Below are positions 53,665 through 62,064 of a stretch of DNA of 64,000 nt, in pieces (position 1 is the stretch's first letter; each line of letters starts with the position of its first letter). The notes beneath the pieces were generated by a model. It saw nothing but the letters and a program-made list of their open reading frames with translations, ran no database searches and was not told the DNA's origin. The stretch comes from Bacteroidales bacterium. Lineage in GTDB: Bacteria; Bacteroidota; Bacteroidia; Bacteroidales; Prolixibacteraceae. Made by a program: the position numbers and the translations under genes. The DNA lies in contig JAAYAG010000041.1 of the NCBI GenBank assembly GCA_012719495.1, forward strand, positions 42,205 through 106,204, given 5' to 3'.

Positions 53665-55794
53665 ATGACTAAACAAATAGCATTCAGCTTTTTATTATTC
53701 ATTTTGCCTTTTGCTTCAGGTGCACGCGAAGGCATGTGGATTCCAACCTTGCTTGAGCAAAATATTGCCGAAATGCAGGCTATGGGGTTTGAATTAACCG
53801 AGGAAGACATATACAGTGTAAATCAATCGAGCATGAAAGATGCCATTGTGCACTTTGGTGGCGGATGCACCGGGGAACTCATCTCAGCCGAAGGACTCCT
53901 TGTAACCAATTATCACTGCGGATATAGCGAAATCCAGTCGCACAGTTCGGTCGAAAACGACTATCTGACCAACGGATTTTGGGCATCTTCGCGTAACGAA
54001 GAACTTCCCAACAAGGGCTTATCAGTAACCTTTCTCATCAGCATTGAAGATGTTACAGACAAGGTACTCGACGGTACAGGGAAACTGGCATCGCCGGCAT
54101 CGGTCGACTCGCTGGTTGCCATTAATATGGAGATAATAAAGCGCGATGCAAAAGAAAAAAGCGGATACGACGCAAATATAAAACCCTTTTACGAAGGAAA
54201 TCAATTCTATCTTTTCCTCACCGAAACATTTACCGATGTCAGGTTGGTTGGGGCTCCGCCATCGTCGATCGGAAAATTTGGCGGTGACACCGACAACTGG
54301 GTTTGGCCCCGCCACACAGGTGATTTTTCGCTCTTTAGAATTTATGCAGGAAAAGACAATAAACCAGCAAATTACTCCCCTGAAAATATTCCTTATGCCC
54401 CACGAAGCTTTTTCCCGATCGACATAACAGGCATCGAGGAAGGCGACTTCACCATGGTTTTTGGATACCCCGGCACTACCCAACAATACCTCCCCTCTCA
54501 CGAAGTAAAAATTATTCTTGAAGATACCGATCCCGACCGCGTGGCCATACGTGACATCAAACTTGATATACTCGAGCGCCACATGGAAAAAGATGATGAG
54601 ACAAGGATTAAATACGCTGCCAAACACGCCTCAACCAGCAACAGTTGGAAAAAATGGCAAGGAGAAATAATTGGTTTAAAGCGACTTAAAACTATTGAAA
54701 GCAAAAAAGAAGAAGAAAAGGAATTTGCCCAATGGGTAGCATCTGATACTATACGGAACGAAAAATTTGGTAATATCCTTCCCGGTTTCGACTCGCTGTA
54801 CCCAATTTTCACCCCGATTTCAAAAGCTTACACATACTATCTCGAATGCATTTACCGGGGCACCGATGTGTTCAGAAATTTCCAGTTCGCTGAGAAAGTT
54901 GGTTCCATGGCCTCAACTCAACAGGAAGTCACTATGGCCAATATTGAAGACCTCTTTAAAGACTACTCTAAAGAAGTTGATTGCGAGGTGTTTGTAAAAC
55001 TCACCAGCAAATATTTTGAAGATCTTCCCAACCTTGCCAATACACCCCCATTTGCAGGAATCATTTCACAAAAAGATGTGGAAAAAAAACTTAGGAATCT
55101 GTATATGAAGTCGTTTCTGTGTGACAAAAAAAGCATGCTTGCAATGGCTGCCAACCCTTCATCGGCAAAAACCAAACAAAAAAAAGAAGCTGACGAACTA
55201 TATCGCCTGCTCGAAGCATTAAAACAAAACTTCTCGAGCATTACAAATATCGAATATTGGGATGTAAAACAACAGCTTAATGCATTGCAGAAACGCTATG
55301 TAAACGCGTTACTTGAATTAAACCTCGGGAAACAAATGTATCCCGACGCGAATTCTACACTGAGGGTAAGTTACGGCAAAGTGGAAGGATTTGAACCCCG
55401 CAACGGAGTGAAGTTCAGGCACTATACAACAATTGACGGGATTGCAGAAAAAGCAGCACTTGGAATTGATGATTATCATATTGATACTAAACTACAGGAG
55501 TTGATTACGAAAAAAGATTTTGGGAGGTATGTTGCTACAGACGGAACCTTGCCTGTATGTTTTACCGCATCGAACCATACCACGGGCGGCAATTCCGGAA
55601 GCCCGGTTATTAATGCCAAAGGACACCTCGTTGGCATTAATTTCGATCGTTGCTGGGAAGGCACCATGAGCGACATAGATTTCGACCCGGAAAAATGCAG
55701 GAACATTTCGCTCGACATGCGTTATATGCTTTTCATCATCGAAAAATATGCTGGCTCCAGCCACCTTATGTCGGAAATGAAAATTATTGAATAA
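53665..55794 (+). CDS. S46 family dipeptidyl-peptidase (DPP11-like)
   Basis: This 709-residue protein has a signal peptide (1-20) and a chymotrypsin-fold S46 peptidase split by a large helical insertion. The catalytic His is His84 in VTNYHCGYSEIQ and the Asp region is FGGDTDNWVWPRHTGDFSLF. The catalytic Ser is Ser644 in TTGGNSGSPVINAKG. Eighteen residues on, INFDRCWEG places an Arg (Arg662) where DPP11 has its Asp/Glu-selecting arginine and DPP7 has Gly. It should therefore remove dipeptides with an acidic second residue, in the periplasm, for peptide nutrition. I start it at ATG 53665; longer frames overlap the ClC gene without sense. Confidence 0.92.
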   Translation: MTKQIAFSFLLFILPFASGAREGMWIPTLLEQNIAEMQAMGFELTEEDIYSVNQSSMKDAIVHFGGGCTGELISAEGLLVTNYHCGYSEIQSHSSVENDYLTNGFWASSRNEELPNKGLSVTFLISIEDVTDKVLDGTGKLASPASVDSLVAINMEIIKRDAKEKSGYDANIKPFYEGNQFYLFLTETFTDVRLVGAPPSSIGKFGGDTDNWVWPRHTGDFSLFRIYAGKDNKPANYSPENIPYAPRSFFPIDITGIEEGDFTMVFGYPGTTQQYLPSHEVKIILEDTDPDRVAIRDIKLDILERHMEKDDETRIKYAAKHASTSNSWKKWQGEIIGLKRLKTIESKKEEEKEFAQWVASDTIRNEKFGNILPGFDSLYPIFTPISKAYTYYLECIYRGTDVFRNFQFAEKVGSMASTQQEVTMANIEDLFKDYSKEVDCEVFVKLTSKYFEDLPNLANTPPFAGIISQKDVEKKLRNLYMKSFLCDKKSMLAMAANPSSAKTKQKKEADELYRLLEALKQNFSSITNIEYWDVKQQLNALQKRYVNALLELNLGKQMYPDANSTLRVSYGKVEGFEPRNGVKFRHYTTIDGIAEKAALGIDDYHIDTKLQELITKKDFGRYVATDGTLPVCFTASNHTTGGNSGSPVINAKGHLVGINFDRCWEGTMSDIDFDPEKCRNISLDMRYMLFIIEKYAGSSHLMSEMKIIE

Positions 55795-55911
55795 CGATGG
55801 CAAAAAGGTTTTCGAATTAAAATTGTTTTTTAAATTTGCAGCACCAATTACCGAAGCCTTTTAGTGTTTTCGCCGGCTGGCGGTCAAAGCTGAAGGTAGA
55901 GGGGTAAATAA

Positions 55912-55983
55912 GCGGGAGTAGCTCAGGGGTAGAGCATCAGCTTCCCAAGCTGAGGGTCGAGGGTTCGAATCCCTTTTCCCGCT
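55912..55983 (+). tRNA. tRNA-Gly (anticodon CCC)
   Basis: The cloverleaf reads GCGGGAG acceptor, D-arm GCTC-GAGC, anticodon stem TCAGC-GCTGA with loop TTCCCAA (anticodon CCC), variable GGGTC, T-arm GAGGG-TTCGAAT-CCCTT, and TTCCCGC closing the acceptor. CCA is not encoded. It lies downstream of the S46 gene and just before a hairpin terminator. Confidence 0.95.
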
Positions 55984-55988
55984 CGTTG

Positions 55989-56017
55989 AAAGTCAGGTTT
56001 TTAGCCTGACTTTTTTT
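55989..56017. terminator. Bidirectional hairpin terminator after tRNA-Gly
   Basis: AAGTCAGG (55990-55997) and CCTGACTT (56005-56012) form an 8-bp stem followed by a T-run, with A residues before the left arm. It lies 6 bases after the tRNA and overlaps the stop of the convergent aldolase-like gene, so it can end transcripts on both strands. Confidence 0.75.
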
Positions 56018-57317
56018 ATGTAAAAGTGCGTCGTAAATCCTCAATTTGCCCGTTACCAATAGGGATGAGCTTACCAATCGATTCGGCCATAATAAGTGAT
56101 TGCGCGCTGAATTCGGCCACTTCGAGCCTGTCAAATGCCTGAATCAATTTTTTGCCCGTTACAATAAATGAATCATTTTGAACCAGAAGTGCCGGAATTT
56201 TGTCAGAAAGGACATCGACTATTTCGCTGGCAGGATATAATTGCGAACCAAAAGGCAATGAAGGAACATCTCGAAGAAAAATCCAACTTTCGGGGATTGT
56301 TCGGACATCGAGCTGCCTATGAGTGACCGCAAAAGCCATTAAGTTAGGCGGTTGAGCATTAATAATAACACGGGTGTCAGGGTTCTTAAAAAAAATTTCG
56401 CGATGAAGCCAAGCTGAGCTATCGGGTTGCAAACCACGAGCACAACAACCGTCTTTTACCCTTACCATATCGACAGGTAAAAGGTTCCAACGTGCCGCAT
56501 TCTCGGGAGTTATCAGAAAATCATCGTCGTCAAGCCTCAACGAAACAGTACCCATAGCTCCAAAGAAAAGCCCTTGACGACAACCACGATGAACGATATT
56601 GCACATTTCATGCCTCAATGTTTCAATGGCAGTAGTATCATCGGGCATTTCAGACTCAGGTATCTCGGGCGTATGCCCATCATTATGTTGTTGTAACTGT
56701 ATACTGCTCAAAAAATTTGGTTTTCCAATGATATGTGCATTGATTATTGCCCGGGCACAAAACTCCAGGGCTTCGAATCGTTGATACGCATCAACCATAT
56801 TGGCACCGCCAAGCACAATGCCATGGTTTTCCATAATTACGGACATTGCCCCTTCGCTAAATTTAGATGCAATCTTAACACTTAGCTCTTCGCTACCGGG
56901 TAATCCATATTCAGCATAAGCAATTCTTCTGCAAACAGCAGCCATAAGACCAGATATTGCTGTTTCGGGAATTTGGTGCACAATGCTAAAAGAAACCAAT
57001 CCTGACGGATGCGCATGAATCACAGCCTTTATATCGGGACGAATTTTATAGATTGCCTTGTGAAACGGAAGCTCAGAAGAAGGCTTGTGCTTGCCAATAA
57101 CCGAACCATCAGGTTTTACGCAAACAATGTCATCAGGGGTAAGCGAACCTTTATCAATAGCAGAAGGCGTAATCCAAACATTGCCACAATCATCTGTTAT
57201 GGAAACATTTCCGCCAGAGGTGGTTGTCATTCCCCGTGTGTAAATTGAATGGATAACCTCGGTTATTTGGTAGCGAGGATGCATCGTAGCAGGATCAATT
57301 TTTCTTTTCATCAACAT
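56016..57317 (-). CDS. Tandem class II aldolase/adducin protein, second domain degenerate
   Basis: This 433-residue protein has two class II aldolase/adducin domains. Domain 1 (about 10-200) keeps GGNVSI, metal ligands His101 and His103 in HAHPSG, His165 in ENHGIV, and Glu82 in SSELPF, so it should bind metal and cleave or isomerise a phosphorylated sugar. Domain 2 (about 230-430) aligns along its length but has Asn320-Ala-Gln322-Pro for HAHP, Asp382 for the third His and Ser301 for the Glu, so all four ligands are lost. It is probably structural or a substrate sensor. It is transcribed toward tRNA-Gly and shares a bidirectional terminator. Confidence 0.86.
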   Translation of the reverse strand: MLMKRKIDPATMHPRYQITEVIHSIYTRGMTTTSGGNVSITDDCGNVWITPSAIDKGSLTPDDIVCVKPDGSVIGKHKPSSELPFHKAIYKIRPDIKAVIHAHPSGLVSFSIVHQIPETAISGLMAAVCRRIAYAEYGLPGSEELSVKIASKFSEGAMSVIMENHGIVLGGANMVDAYQRFEALEFCARAIINAHIIGKPNFLSSIQLQQHNDGHTPEIPESEMPDDTTAIETLRHEMCNIVHRGCRQGLFFGAMGTVSLRLDDDDFLITPENAARWNLLPVDMVRVKDGCCARGLQPDSSAWLHREIFFKNPDTRVIINAQPPNLMAFAVTHRQLDVRTIPESWIFLRDVPSLPFGSQLYPASEIVDVLSDKIPALLVQNDSFIVTGKKLIQAFDRLEVAEFSAQSLIMAESIGKLIPIGNGQIEDLRRTFT

Positions 57318-57495
57318 GTATTTACCAAAAACCAAAGCTAATAATAATCGACTGAAGTATATATTGAAATACAAGTTTGCATCTTCCTCAATCAACAGGC
57401 TTGCAAATAAAAGACGATCTAATAAATGGTTACAGAAAAAATAGCTTTTACCTTAGAATTGGAATTCAACATTGCTTTCGTATTTTCTTGTGTAA

Positions 57496-57527
57496 TTGTT
57501 TAAAACAACCAACAAACAGTATCTTTG
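57496..57527 (+). promoter_or_regulatory. Promoter of the membrane AraC regulator
   Basis: TATCTTTG at 57520-57527 is a perfect TAnnTTTG -7 box and TTG at 57496-57498 lies 21 bases upstream as a -33 element. The ATG at 57555 follows 27 bases later. Confidence 0.5.
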
Positions 57528-57554
57528 TTCAGAAAAACCGAATCTGCATTCTTC

Positions 57555-58688
57555 ATGGAGACCATCATTTTACTTGGCGTTTTAGAAGGGTTACTTATCA
57601 CGATGCTGATTTTGCTTAAAAAGCGAAAGACAGTTTCTGATTATTGGCTTTCGGTTTTTTTTCTGCTCTATTCGGTTAACACATTGCTTAGCTTCCTCGA
57701 AATTTACAACCGGACACATAGCTATCCATTCCCTGCATTTATTTTTGTTTCGAGCCCTTTCTTACTGCTCCATGGCCCCGCTATTTGGATGTATGTAAAA
57801 TCGCTTACCGATCAACATTTTTCATTAAAACCAATTTACCTGCTTCACCTTGTTCCGTTTTTTGTCTGCTTAATTGACTTTACTCTAAGGTTTTATATAA
57901 TTTCATCGGCTGAAAGAATAGAAATATACGAAAGTGAATCGTTCAAACAATTCACAGATTATCCGATCATGATAATAGCTATGGCTTTATCGTCGCTAAT
58001 TTATTTTTCGTGGTCTGCACTTATGGTTCGAAAATATAACAAAAACATCAAAGGATATTTTTCGGAGACCAAATCGTACGATCTGTCATGGCTACGAATT
58101 GTTATGGTGTCGTCAGCTGTTGTTTATACCATTATTTATTCCTCGTTTTTGATCGATTTGGTTTTTCCGGTGGCTTCGTTCCGGTGGATGCACCAGGCAA
58201 GTTTCGTGCTCGGTTCGGTTTACCTGATTGTATTAGGCTTTTTCGGACATCGGCAAGGAAATCTTTTTACAGATAAACCCATCTCTGTTGACCTGCAAAA
58301 ATCAACACCATTATCCAATAAAAATAACTCTATCGACAAGATCGAAAACGATTTTATCCATTCATTATTAAAATGTATGAACGAGAAAAAGCCACACCTG
58401 GATCCTGAGATTACATTAAGTTCACTTGCTGATTTAACTTCAGTTTCTCCAGAATATTTGTCAAAAATGATAAATAACCAGCTAGGCAAGAATTTCTACG
58501 ATTTCATCAATCATTACCGCATCGAAGAGTTCAAGACCCGATGCTCACTTCCTGAAAATAAAAATTTCACGTTGATTTCTATTGCTTTCGATTGCGGATT
58601 CAATTCTAAAGCCACTTTCAATCGTGTGTTCAAGAATGCCACAGGCGAAACTCCTGGCGACTATGCCCGAAAAGCTCAAGGACTATAA
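57555..58688 (+). CDS. Membrane-anchored AraC family transcriptional regulator
   Basis: This 377-residue protein begins with seven hydrophobic segments (about 2-235: METIILLGVLEGLLITMLIL, YWLSVFFLLYSVNTLLSFLE and so on), as in the 7TM-AraC regulators of Bacteroidota. It ends with an AraC helix-turn-helix (TLSSLADLTSVSPEYLSKMI to HYRIEEFKTRCSLP, then IAFDCGFNSKATFNRVFKNA). It probably senses a membrane-soluble or extracellular signal and acts on DNA from the inner membrane. I start it at ATG 57555, just after a perfect promoter box. Its targets are not evident from neighbours. Confidence 0.86.
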   Translation: METIILLGVLEGLLITMLILLKKRKTVSDYWLSVFFLLYSVNTLLSFLEIYNRTHSYPFPAFIFVSSPFLLLHGPAIWMYVKSLTDQHFSLKPIYLLHLVPFFVCLIDFTLRFYIISSAERIEIYESESFKQFTDYPIMIIAMALSSLIYFSWSALMVRKYNKNIKGYFSETKSYDLSWLRIVMVSSAVVYTIIYSSFLIDLVFPVASFRWMHQASFVLGSVYLIVLGFFGHRQGNLFTDKPISVDLQKSTPLSNKNNSIDKIENDFIHSLLKCMNEKKPHLDPEITLSSLADLTSVSPEYLSKMINNQLGKNFYDFINHYRIEEFKTRCSLPENKNFTLISIAFDCGFNSKATFNRVFKNATGETPGDYARKAQGL

Positions 58689-58820
58689 ACCAAGAACACA
58701 AAAGATTTTTCTTTGTTGGCTTTGAGTCTTCGTGGGAGATTTCTTCACCCCACAAAGCAAACAGGAACACAAAGGTTTTTTCTTTGTGGACTTTGCGTCT
58801 TTGTGGGAGACTTTCTTCGT
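58682..58820. repeat. Two copies of a 70-bp repeat upstream of the GxxExxY gene
   Basis: Two near-identical units begin at about 58682 and 58751, 69 bases apart. Each carries ACACAAAGG(A)TTTTTCTTTGTGG-ACTTTG.GTCTT(C/T)GTGGGAGA. The units contain CACAAAG and CTTTGTG as small inverted elements. The same unit recurs three times on the far side of the gene. Confidence 0.75.
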
Positions 58821-58886
58821 GTACATCACATTCGTTGCGAAAGGAAAATCTTTGTAAATTACCTTTTCAATTTCAAATTAAAAACG

Positions 58887-59273
58887 ATGAACGAGAATGA
58901 ATTAGCAAAGATCGCTGTGGATATTTGTTACAAAATCCATACTACATTAGGTCCCGGGTTGCTCGAAAGTGTTTACGAAGCTGCATTTGCTTATGAACTT
59001 GAAAAACGAGGGATCCCATTCACCCGGCAGCAAGGAATTATTGCCCGTTATGAAGATGCTGTTTTAGATGTAGGTTTTAGAGCCGACATTATTATTGGTA
59101 ATAAATTGATCGTTGAACTGAAATCGGTAGAACACGTTGAAAAAGTGCATCACAAAACAGTACTTACCTACATGAAGCTTACTGGAATAAAACTTGCTTT
59201 GCTGGTAAATTTTAATGTCAACTTAATAAAAGAAGGCATTTTTAGGAAAATAATGGGGAATCTCGATGATTAA
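58887..59273 (+). CDS. GxxExxY family protein (PD-(D/E)xK nuclease-like)
   Basis: This 128-residue protein has the eponymous motif in LGPGLLESVYEAAFAYELEK and a nuclease-like core (VGFRADIIIGNKLIVELKSV) with the acidic-x-Lys pattern of the PD-(D/E)xK superfamily. It starts at ATG 58887 after an A-rich stretch. The gene stands inside direct repeats: two units before and three after. GxxExxY proteins are widespread in Bacteroidota and Chlorobi, often next to repetitive DNA. Function is unknown, but a link to the repeats is worth testing. Confidence 0.85.
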   Translation: MNENELAKIAVDICYKIHTTLGPGLLESVYEAAFAYELEKRGIPFTRQQGIIARYEDAVLDVGFRADIIIGNKLIVELKSVEHVEKVHHKTVLTYMKLTGIKLALLVNFNVNLIKEGIFRKIMGNLDD

Positions 59274-59279
59274 TTTTTC

Positions 59280-59485
59280 TCAATGTCACTGAGAGTACAA
59301 AGGATTTTTCTTCGTGGACTTTGAGTCTTCGTGGAAGTTTTTTTATCCCACAAAGACACAAGGAGCACAAAAGATTTTTCTTTGTGGGCTTTGAGTCATC
59401 GTAGGAGATCTTTTTATCCCACAAAGTCACCAAGAGCACAAAGGATTTTTCTTCGTGGACTTTGCGTCTTCGTGGGAGATTTTAT
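59280..59485. repeat. Three copies of the 70-bp repeat downstream of the GxxExxY gene
   Basis: Units start at about 59280, 59350 and 59420, with a period of 70 bases. Each has CACAAAG.CACxAGGAGCACAA plus AAGGATTTTTCTTCGTGGAC and TTTGAGTCTTCGTGG. Together with the two units upstream they enclose the GxxExxY gene in repeats of the same orientation. The third unit is followed directly by the phased repeats at 59504-59553. Confidence 0.75.
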
Positions 59486-59503
59486 GAACAGTTTTCAGAA
59501 GTT

Positions 59504-59553
59504 GAGACCTAAAAAAACTGCTATTGAGACCTGAAATAGCTTTAGTGAGACCT
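59504..59553 (+). promoter_or_regulatory. Three phased GAGACCT direct repeats upstream of an envelope operon
   Basis: TTGAGACCT-type sequences occur with GAGACCT at 59504-59510, 59526-59532 and 59547-59553, spaced 22 and 21 bases (two helical turns). Such two-turn phased direct repeats are the geometry bound by LytTR-type response regulators; the sequence here is not the classical LytTR consensus. The next gene starts at 59608. An activator site is the likely meaning. Confidence 0.55.
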
Positions 59554-59607
59554 CTAAAATTTGTGTATCTGTTTCCTTTGAACCGAAATTAAAAAATACA
59601 CAAAGCT

Positions 59608-60291
59608 ATGAAAACACAATCTTTTTTATTCGCCACTCTAATTGCCTTGTCGGGATGTGCTAGCAGCCAAAAAGCAACTGAAGCGTATCAAAACCGAAAG
59701 GTAAAACTTGGAGTAGAAGCCGGGGCTAACCACGGAGGAATTGTCGAGAACCGAGACCTTCAGCAAATTGAAAATATGCCTGTTGATGGCTTTACCGGCG
59801 CAACAAAAATAGGCTTCCATGCAGGCGGACATGCAACAATTCCGTTAGGCAGGAACGATATTCAGGCAGGTATCAATTACATGTTTAGTCCGCAAACATT
59901 TACCTACAACGATGCTGTTCACGGGTACAACGGAACCCGCACTGTCTCTCTTTCCCAATTATCGATTCCACTAACCTACAACATTAACCTCTTTAAACGC
60001 TGGCTTGCCCCGGGAACTGTAGCAGTAAAACTTGGAGGTGTTCTTCAATATAACCTACCTAAAGTTAGCAACTCGGGCACAGTAACTGAATATAGTATGA
60101 ATAAGTTTTCGGGAGGTGCCCAGCTTGGGATATCTGCCTTGCCTTTTCGCTTTAAAAATGGTTCGCGGCTAGGAACTAGTTTCGATTTTTATAAAGGCTC
60201 ACAAATATTCGAAGACTTCTACAACAAAAAAGAGTATCAGATGCCAACTTCGAGTTACATGAAACTAAGTATCATCTATCAATTTAAATAG
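59608..60291 (+). CDS. Outer-membrane beta-barrel protein with lipoprotein-type signal
   Basis: This 227-residue protein starts MKTQSFLFATLIALSGCASS, with a lipobox at Cys17. The body is a beta-barrel pattern of alternating hydrophobic residues in eight or so strands (KLGVEAGANHGGIVENRDLQ, KIGFHAGGHATIPLGRNDIQ, VAVKLGGVLQYNLP) and ends in SYMKLSIIYQFK, with the aromatic C-terminal residue pattern of outer-membrane proteins. It opens a three-gene unit with a flavodoxin (2-base gap) and a lipoprotein. Function unknown. Confidence 0.78.
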   Translation: MKTQSFLFATLIALSGCASSQKATEAYQNRKVKLGVEAGANHGGIVENRDLQQIENMPVDGFTGATKIGFHAGGHATIPLGRNDIQAGINYMFSPQTFTYNDAVHGYNGTRTVSLSQLSIPLTYNINLFKRWLAPGTVAVKLGGVLQYNLPKVSNSGTVTEYSMNKFSGGAQLGISALPFRFKNGSRLGTSFDFYKGSQIFEDFYNKKEYQMPTSSYMKLSIIYQFK

Positions 60292-60293
60292 CA

Positions 60294-60773
60294 ATGAACA
60301 CTGCAATTATTTATGCCACAAAACACGGCACAACAGAAAAAGTAGCCGAAATAATTAAAAACAAGCTTACAAACGGCAATACAACACTGATAAATATTAC
60401 TGAAAACGAATCTGTTGAAATAAAAAAGTTTGACCGTATAATCATTGGAAGTTCTATTTACGGCGGTTTCATCCATAAAGATATCAAACTTTTCATCGAA
60501 AATAACATGATTGAGTTATTGCAAAAAGAAGTAGGCCTTTTCACCTGCGGAATGTTTTTTGAGAAAGCTTATGAAAATATTGATAAAAATTTCCCCGAAA
60601 TATTGAGGGTTCATGCCAAAAGCAAACATCCAATGGGCGGAGAATTTCTTTTTGAGAAAATGAATTTTATCGAGCGCTTTCTGGTGAAAAAAATTTCCGG
60701 AGCAAAAAAGAGTGTTTCAAAAATTGATGAGAAATGCATCGAGGAATTTATAAGCGAAATCAACAATAACTAG
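60294..60773 (+). CDS. Flavodoxin domain protein (HemG-like)
   Basis: This 159-residue protein has a flavodoxin fold. The FMN phosphate loop is in IIYATKHGTTEKVAEIIKNK, the following loops are IIIGSSIYGGFIHKD and GLFTCGMFFEKA, and a basic C-terminal part (FLVKKISGAKKSVSKIDEKC) is seen in menaquinone-dependent protoporphyrinogen oxidase HemG relatives. Which electron acceptor is used is unknown. It follows the beta-barrel gene by two bases and the next gene uses a Shine-Dalgarno motif inside its stop region, so the three genes are probably one transcript. Confidence 0.82.
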   Translation: MNTAIIYATKHGTTEKVAEIIKNKLTNGNTTLINITENESVEIKKFDRIIIGSSIYGGFIHKDIKLFIENNMIELLQKEVGLFTCGMFFEKAYENIDKNFPEILRVHAKSKHPMGGEFLFEKMNFIERFLVKKISGAKKSVSKIDEKCIEEFISEINNN

Positions 60774-60777
60774 GAGG
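60772..60777 (+). promoter_or_regulatory. Perfect Shine-Dalgarno AGGAGG before the lipoprotein gene
   Basis: AGGAGG lies six bases before ATG 60784 and overlaps the flavodoxin stop codon TAG. Clear Shine-Dalgarno sites are uncommon in Bacteroidota, so this start is unusually strong and fixes the choice of initiation codon. Confidence 0.7.
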
Positions 60778-60783
60778 AAAGCC

Positions 60784-61944
60784 ATGAAATCACGACTAAT
60801 CATATTGTTAGGGATGCTAATCTACCTCCTTTTCTTTTCGAGCTGCATCAGTCTTGATCCAACCTTTACCGACCGGGACAACTACTTTTCATCGGCACGA
60901 AAAAGCAACGATCCAAAAATTTATAACGGATCGCCTTCAGAAAATCTGCTGCCCGTATTTTATTCTAAAGGCCATCTCGCAAGTAGCTACCACCTCTATA
61001 GACTGGCTCTAACCAGCTTTAAGGGAGACTCAGTTTACAATCAAATTGAAATGCACGGAGCAGCTTATGGCAACAAAAAATCAATTGTTTTGCTCTGTTA
61101 CGATTACAAAAACAAGATGGTCGACATTTATCATCCGCTTGATTTGGAACTGAAAGCTGCGAACTACGTTGATATGCTCAATAGTGCAGAGGTTCATCCT
61201 ACAGAGTTCGATGCTTCTTTCGGAGCTGATAATTTGGGTTTTTATATGAAATTGAACCTTGTTGATAAATACGGACGAACAATTATTATCGACATAAGGG
61301 AAGATGAGCCAAATGAAAAATCCATTGCATTTAATGCCCCAATTGGAGCAGACTCTGAGCATCCAAAGAATTTCCCATTTACCTTCATTGAAGATGTTGG
61401 CCTGGCACGAAAAAATTGCGGAAGATATTGTGTCTCCATAGGAGAAAAAAAGATGAAACCTACCAAAATTCCCTTCTCCCCTTACCTGATGACACGTTAT
61501 TCGATGAAAACAACCATTGCAGAATGGCTCCCTGAAACTGACACCCCAATTTACGTAAAGCAACAAAACAACTCACCTTCTGTATCTTACAACATAAAAG
61601 ACAACAGTGGCTATCAAGAATTGCTTACAGAAACCTTCGATTACCATGGACGAAAGATGCACGTTACCTATTGTCCGCCTATTCCTGATTTAGAGGCACT
61701 TAAGAGCAATGAAAACCTTGAAGGACGCTTTATTATTGATACCGACTCGGTGAAAGGGATTGTGGCTGGCATTTATTTCATTTCAAAAAGCAATGGGAAA
61801 ATTACCATAGAAATATCGCCCAAAGAAGGCTGGCAACCCATGCCCGGGAAACATTGGATGAGCACCTACCACTGGAAAGCAGAACTAACACCCGAAGTTG
61901 CAGGTGCCTTTCATCTTAAATCCGGCTGGAAAAGGGATAAATAA
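60784..61944 (+). CDS. Hypothetical lipoprotein
   Basis: This 386-residue protein has a signal peptide with a lipobox-like FFSSC (Cys21). Its body is long and mostly beta-rich (FYMKLNLVDKYGRTIIIDIR, FPFTFIEDVGLARKNCGRYC, GKITIEISPKEGWQPMPGKH). I do not recognise the family. It is preceded by an AGGAGG at 6 bases, unusual here. It is the last gene of the envelope unit with the outer-membrane protein and the flavodoxin, and a strong terminator follows. Possible roles include cell-surface binding, but none is evident. Confidence 0.75.
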   Translation: MKSRLIILLGMLIYLLFFSSCISLDPTFTDRDNYFSSARKSNDPKIYNGSPSENLLPVFYSKGHLASSYHLYRLALTSFKGDSVYNQIEMHGAAYGNKKSIVLLCYDYKNKMVDIYHPLDLELKAANYVDMLNSAEVHPTEFDASFGADNLGFYMKLNLVDKYGRTIIIDIREDEPNEKSIAFNAPIGADSEHPKNFPFTFIEDVGLARKNCGRYCVSIGEKKMKPTKIPFSPYLMTRYSMKTTIAEWLPETDTPIYVKQQNNSPSVSYNIKDNSGYQELLTETFDYHGRKMHVTYCPPIPDLEALKSNENLEGRFIIDTDSVKGIVAGIYFISKSNGKITIEISPKEGWQPMPGKHWMSTYHWKAELTPEVAGAFHLKSGWKRDK

Positions 61945-61972
61945 AAGCATCGGGCAAATCTTCTGATAAACA

Positions 61973-62006
61973 AAGAGGGTGAACCGTACCAACGATTCAC
62001 CCTCTT
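61973..62006 (+). terminator. Strong terminator hairpin after the envelope operon
   Basis: AAGAGGGTGAACCGT (61973-61987) pairs with ACGATTCACCCTCTT (61992-62006) over 15 bases with one mismatch and a 4-base loop. It lies 28 bases after the stop and, on the opposite side, about 58 bases from the end of the minus-strand DUF4382 gene, so it may serve both. Confidence 0.75.
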
Positions 62007-62064
62007 CACACTAAACCCGATATGGCCCGATATGAACCATACTATTTTTTACAAAGCACTGATG

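Noticed and set aside
58682..59485. Regular repeats considered as a CRISPR array
   Set aside because: Units are adjacent 70-bp copies without unique spacers of fixed size, and no cas genes are present.
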